The notes under the pieces are model-generated. The model was given only the letters and a program-made list of their open reading frames with translations. It did not search any database and was not told the origin of the DNA. Of a stretch of 64,000 nucleotides of DNA, positions 60,488 through 64,000 are shown piece by piece. Position 1 is the first letter of the stretch. Each line of letters starts with the position of its first letter. This DNA is from SMBSF63 sp034003545 (GTDB lineage Bacteria > Chloroflexota > Anaerolineae > Anaerolineales > Anaerolineaceae), in assembly GCA_964447155.1 (NCBI GenBank), contig CAYURM010000001.1, positions 62,001 to 126,000 on the forward strand, written 5' to 3'. The position numbers and the translations under genes are program-made.

Positions 60488-60585
60488 CGTAGGTACAGAT
60501 CTTAGCGAAGCATCCCCTCATCATACCCGAAGGGTATTGGGACTGACCTGTCCGCCACCACTATTGTAAATATACCGCTATGTGG

Positions 60586-61010
60586 CTAATCATCAAACTC
60601 AAACATCTTGCCTTCAAGAAAACTGAACCCGGAACTTGCTTTTTTGAGAAACTCAAGAAAATCAATACGGCAATGAACCGCGATATCCCACTCGCCACCG
60701 ATGAATGGCATCATAACAATTTCAAAGGGATATGCATTCAGGTTATACCCATAAACCTCTCTCCTCCATTAGAACCAAATACTAAAAAACCAGGCATGAA
60801 GTAATTCATGTTTTCATCCGCAAAGTACTTTATTACCAAATCTATTTCAAACATATTTATAAAGATTCCATCAGCTCCATTTGAATAGCGGAGGAAATCC
60901 GAATACGCAGATGGAAGTGATTTTCCAACTACATGCACTAATTTTTGAATCAAATCCTCCGTCGCACCAGCTCTAAATAGAAAACCAAAATCTGAATATT
61001 CGTTATTCAA
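60586..61010 (-). pseudogene. SMI1/KNR4-family gene broken by a frameshift
   Basis: The first frame (TTG at 61010, with AAGGA upstream) encodes FLFRAGATEDLIQKLVHVVG and MPGFLVFGSNGGERFMGIT, then stops at 60738. The neighbouring frame continues the domain, YNLNAYPFEIVMMPFIGGEW then DIAVHCRIDFLEFLKKA, to a stop at 60586. Removing two bases from the CTCTCT tract at 60757-60762 joins them as FGSNGGEVYGYNLN, a normal SMI1/KNR4 core of about 140 residues. The family includes immunity proteins of contact-dependent toxins. Low GC suggests transfer. Confidence 0.75.
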
Positions 61011-61144
61011 AATTATCGATTCCTTTTGTCCAAGATGAATATTTACAAATGAATATCATACATCAGATAAACTTGAAAAGCGTGAAATAACTGCCTGCGA
61101 AAAAAATCGCATTCAGCTTTTGCTATCAAACTATTCATTACTCC

Positions 61145-61309
61145 AACCTTTCCAAGGGATTCTACCCTCTCCACCACCTCCGCCACCACCCGCGACCCCA
61201 GCACCAGATTCTCCACCGAAATACGCTCGTTGATGTCATGCATGCGTTCTAGCTCGGCGGGGTATGATGAAATAATGGGCGTTACCTCGAACCCAGGAAC
61301 CGCCGGTTG
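61145..61309 (-). pseudogene. C-terminal fragment of an M20-type metallopeptidase
   Basis: The frame reads VTPIISSYPAELERMHDINE then RISVENLVLGSRVVAEVVER. The H-x-x-N-E-R-(I)SVENL pattern matches the C-terminal zinc-His segment of M20 dipeptidases (usual HGxNExxSVENL). It begins directly after the DUF4282 stop with no start codon and no upstream part of the enzyme, so it is a remnant. Confidence 0.65.
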
Positions 61310-61606
61310 TTACGCTTGCTTCTCCAGTAACACTTTGATATCCGTCAGCGTCTCATTGATCCGAAACGCAAGGATCAACAATTCCGCATAAATACGCACA
61401 CTGAGAATACCCAGGAAAATAACCACCGGGCCACCCACCAGGGCGACAAGAAAATAAACAAATCCTTCATCAATGGCAGTGATGATGCCGCCGATGACAA
61501 CGCCCAAACCAGACAGAATGCTGATCACCACCCCGATCCAGAACAGAACCCTGATAATGACCGGTGTAACCATCCTTTCAAAACTTGCAAGTCTTTTCAA
61601 ACCCAT
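61310..61606 (-). CDS. DUF4282 membrane protein
   Basis: 98 residues: a short basic N-terminus (MGLKRLASFERMVTPVIIR), two membrane helices (VLFWIGVVISILSGLGVVIG; FLVALVGGPVVIFLGILSVR) and a C-terminal tail LLILAFRINETLTDIKVLLE. The RIYxELLIxxFRINETL ending is the hallmark of DUF4282. The start at 61606 follows GGAGG; the longer frame is leader. Function unknown. Its stop abuts a peptidase remnant, so the 3' side is a recombination joint. Confidence 0.85.
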   Translation of the reverse strand: MGLKRLASFERMVTPVIIRVLFWIGVVISILSGLGVVIGGIITAIDEGFVYFLVALVGGPVVIFLGILSVRIYAELLILAFRINETLTDIKVLLEKQA

Positions 61607-61851
61607 GACAACCTCCTGTATCAAAAATGAACGAAATAGACATATACTCCTTTCAATAGCATACAGGGTTTTGCCATTCCTCACAAGAAGAATCTCAGAC
61701 CAATTTCTGATACTGCTCAAATGTAATTTTTTCTCACAAACCCGCCTTCAAAGCATGCGCCACACCGGATTTTTTCACAATACTGTATACTATCTTGACA
61801 AACGCATAAAATCCAAATGCAGGTCACTTATTAATTGGAAGGAGAATCAAG

Positions 61852-62613
61852 ATGGCATACATCACCCTGACCAAAGACAATATTGGGTCCGAACATATCT
61901 GCTGTGCATTTTCTGACAAGAAATGTGCGGACAGCTATCAACAAAAAAAGAACTGGCTTGCCAATGAATTTGAGCATGGCTTTGTCTTCAGGCATCTGGA
62001 CGAAAGGGCAAAAGTGTTCATTGAATACGGCCCGGCAGAAGAAGCCTGGATACCAGTCACTGCGCCCAACTACCTGATGATCCACTGTTTTTGGGTCTCA
62101 GGAAAATACAAAGGCACCGGGCACGGGAAAGCACTGTTGCAGGAAGCTATCGATGCCGCCAAAGCACAAAATAAGGCTGGTTTGGTCACCGTCGTTGGGA
62201 CAAAGAAATTCCATTTCATGAGTGACACAAAATGGTTTTTGAAGCAGGGCTTCGAAGAATGCGACAGTACCGAATCTGGATTCAGTCTTCTCAAGCTGGA
62301 TTTCGCTGCCGGGAAGGATCGCCCCCGGTTCAATGATTCTGTCAGAAGCGGAACATGCCCCGATCAAGAGGGACTGGTGGTATATTATTCTAACCGCTGC
62401 CCGTATGCAGAATATCATGTCACCGAATCGTTGGTGGAAACCGCCCAAAAACGAAACCTGCCCTTGAAGATCATCAAATTTGAATCCAAAACCCAGGCGC
62501 AACAGTCCCCCTCCCCCGCCACAATTTTCAGCCTGTATCTCAACGGAAAATTTGTTACTACCGACATCAGTGCCTGCATGGACAGCCGATTCGACAAAAT
62601 TGTGAGAAGATAA
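61852..62613 (+). CDS. GNAT acetyltransferase with YoaP-type C-terminal domain
   Basis: 253 residues. The GNAT fold occupies about residues 1-150, with the acetyl-CoA loop FWVSGKYKGTGHGKALLQEA and the later helix around KWFLKQGFEECD. The C-terminal YoaP-like domain has the NRCPYAEYHV motif and FSLYLNGKFVTTDISACMD. The acceptor substrate is unknown. GGAAGGAG precedes the ATG. It is not in an operon. Confidence 0.82.
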   Translation: MAYITLTKDNIGSEHICCAFSDKKCADSYQQKKNWLANEFEHGFVFRHLDERAKVFIEYGPAEEAWIPVTAPNYLMIHCFWVSGKYKGTGHGKALLQEAIDAAKAQNKAGLVTVVGTKKFHFMSDTKWFLKQGFEECDSTESGFSLLKLDFAAGKDRPRFNDSVRSGTCPDQEGLVVYYSNRCPYAEYHVTESLVETAQKRNLPLKIIKFESKTQAQQSPSPATIFSLYLNGKFVTTDISACMDSRFDKIVRR

Positions 62614-62699
62614 TTTCTGCACCAGTCACCTCCCCGTTTCACAACTACCATACGATATAATAGCAACCACACCCAACGATCCAATCACCCGTCCAAACC

Positions 62700-64000
62700 A
62701 TGAACCCCAAAGACACCACCCTGCACGACCTGCGCTCGCTGCTCGAAAAATCCAGAAATTTCGCCATTTACCGCATTGCGGTGGATGCCGCACACCCCTA
62801 TGGCGGGCACGTGGTCATGGTCAGTCCGTCCATCCAGGATGTGATCGGCGTCAGTGACCCGCAGGACTACGGCTCATGGTTCCAGTACGTCCACCCGGAA
62901 GACATCCAGCGTGTGCTGGACGCCAACCACCAATCCTTTGAGGGCGGCACGGCTTTCGACGAATCCCTGCGCATCTTCAACCCGCAGAAAAACGCCTGGG
63001 GCTGGGTGCGCATGCTGACCACCCCCGTGCATGACGAAGAGGGTAGGCTGACCCATTTCAACGGTCTGGTGATCGACATCACCGAGCAGAAGAACGCCGA
63101 AGAACGCCTGCGCGAACAGCTTGCCTTCGAGAATCTCGTCACCACCCTCTCCACCCAGTTCATCAACCTCAAGACCGGTGAAATCGACGCCGGTATCTCT
63201 GATGCGCTGAAGACCATCGGCTCCTTCAACCAGGTGGACCGCTGCTATATCGGTCTCTTTTCACAGGAAGACAACACCCTGCAAATCCGCCACGAGTGGT
63301 GCGCTTCGGGCATCGCTTCGCTTGCCGCTCGCCTGCACCGCCAATCGCTGGACAGCCTGCCTTACCTGACGGGCTGCATCCAGCGCGGTGAGATTGTCCA
63401 TTTGCCACAGCTCGATTTACTCCCACCGGAGGCCGGGGCAGACCGCCAGAAGACCGCCGACCACGGCACCCAGTCCATGCTGCTCGTGCCCATGTTTTAT
63501 CAGGAAAAGGCCATTGGTTTCCTCGGGTTCGACTCGGTCAAGGCTCAAAAATCCTGGACGGATGAGAGCATTCACCTGCTGAAGATCGTCGGCGAGTTAT
63601 TCGTCAATGCCCTCCAGCAAAAACGTTCGCAGGAAGAACTGCAAAACGCCTACCAGACCCTGGAGCAGCGTGTGCAGGAACGCACCAGGGAACTCCAGAT
63701 CCTGCTCGACTTCGCCGCCGCCACCAACAGTTCGCTCAGCATGGAGCCCATGCTCAAAACGGTGCTGGAACGCCTGGTGCATCTCATCCAGGCCAGCCGG
63801 GTAGCCGTGATGCTGCGCGATGCCATCACCAACCAGCTTGAGGTGCGCTCGTACAGCCCTGACAGCCATGCCGCACCGGATGAACTGTTGAAACTCAACC
63901 TGGCTGGCGAATCGGTAGTTAATACGGGCGAGATGATGACCCTGTCCTCTCTCACCGCGCCAGCCGTCCTTGTCCCCCTGCGCACCCGCGGCGAAGTGAT
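62700..64000 (+). CDS. PAS/GAF sensor protein, probably a histidine kinase (3' end outside window)
   Basis: Open from the ATG at 62700 to the window edge (433 codons seen). A PAS domain (about residues 15-130; VHPEDIQRVLDANHQSFEGG and WGWVRMLTTPVHDEEGRLTH with the PAC end VIDITEQKNAEERL) is followed by a GAF domain (about 145-305), a coiled coil (QTLEQRVQERTRELQILLDF) and the start of a second GAF. The kinase or output domain is not visible. No membrane helix. A TATAAT at 62656-62661 may be the -10. Confidence 0.85.
   Translation, partial: MNPKDTTLHDLRSLLEKSRNFAIYRIAVDAAHPYGGHVVMVSPSIQDVIGVSDPQDYGSWFQYVHPEDIQRVLDANHQSFEGGTAFDESLRIFNPQKNAWGWVRMLTTPVHDEEGRLTHFNGLVIDITEQKNAEERLREQLAFENLVTTLSTQFINLKTGEIDAGISDALKTIGSFNQVDRCYIGLFSQEDNTLQIRHEWCASGIASLAARLHRQSLDSLPYLTGCIQRGEIVHLPQLDLLPPEAGADRQKTADHGTQSMLLVPMFYQEKAIGFLGFDSVKAQKSWTDESIHLLKIVGELFVNALQQKRSQEELQNAYQTLEQRVQERTRELQILLDFAAATNSSLSMEPMLKTVLERLVHLIQASRVAVMLRDAITNQLEVRSYSPDSHAAPDELLKLNLAGESVVNTGEMMTLSSLTAPAVLVPLRTRGEV

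Noticed and set aside
61043..61243. 66-codon minus-strand frame as a real small gene
   Set aside because: Its N-terminal half is the M20 peptidase tail, which continues upstream without a start; the remainder is random sequence.

Overview
The window looks like a chromosomal segment of a bacterium of the Chloroflexota, most likely Anaerolineae-like. This is an inference from gene style and content: many DUF3048/DUF4349 lipoproteins with LxxC lipoboxes, an [NiFe]-hydrogenase pair of group 3 type, sugar ABC transporters with acidic linkers, a very large secreted repeat protein, and NarL-type sensor systems. No rRNA, tRNA, CRISPR array, prophage or complete insertion sequence was seen. Most genes are moderately GC-rich; the exception is an AT-richer patch at about 60.6-61.1 kb that holds gene remnants.

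Layout. 0-6.1 kb: the 3' end of a cobalamin-dependent methionine synthase, then a tight coenzyme A operon (coaX, coaBC) running into a DUF3048 lipoprotein and a metallophosphoesterase. 6.2-10.5 kb: a DUF4349 lipoprotein, a stand-alone pyruvate-kinase C-domain protein and a two-gene cytoplasmic [NiFe] hydrogenase. 11-16.8 kb: a 1896-residue secreted C39-like peptidase with alternating galactose-binding-like and fibronectin-III-like modules. 16.8-24.7 kb: a GH36-type alpha-galactosidase, the remnant of an iron-sulfur protein, a DinG-type helicase with exonuclease domain, a methyltransferase and lysA. 25-38.8 kb: two sugar regulators (ROK, LacI) and a ten-gene sugar uptake and processing cluster (HAD, deoxyhypusine-synthase-like, PfkB, SIS, ROK kinase, Gfo/Idh, TIM-barrel isomerase, RbsB/A/C-type ABC transporter) that ends at a strong hairpin. 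39-41 kb: a run of small stress and membrane proteins (PRC barrel, DUF1328, YggT, GlsB-like, CsbD, DUF3309). 41-45.5 kb: two NarL-type response regulators divergent from a multi-sensor histidine kinase. 45.7-53.9 kb: a SoxB-like metallophosphatase, then the oxidative citrate branch (citrate synthase, isocitrate dehydrogenase, aconitase) around an IclR regulator. 54.2-60.5 kb: an aspartate-to-threonine operon (hom, lysC, asd, an unknown gene, thrC) closed by a terminator. 60.5-64 kb: remnants of a SMI1/KNR4 gene and an M20 peptidase gene, a DUF4282 protein, a GNAT-YoaP protein and the 5' part of a PAS/GAF sensor protein.

The most interesting item is the unknown gene between asd and thrC. It occupies the slot where a homoserine kinase is expected, and its protein carries all four haloacid-dehalogenase (HAD) motifs, but in the order III-IV-I-II. 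That suggests a circularly permuted HAD enzyme and a candidate non-canonical homoserine phosphorylation step. Other points of note are a hydrogenase large subunit that ends exactly at its mature C-terminus, unusual residues in CoaBC and in isocitrate dehydrogenase, near-identical internal repeats in the large secreted protein, three pseudogenes, and at least four families of short palindromic intergenic repeats.
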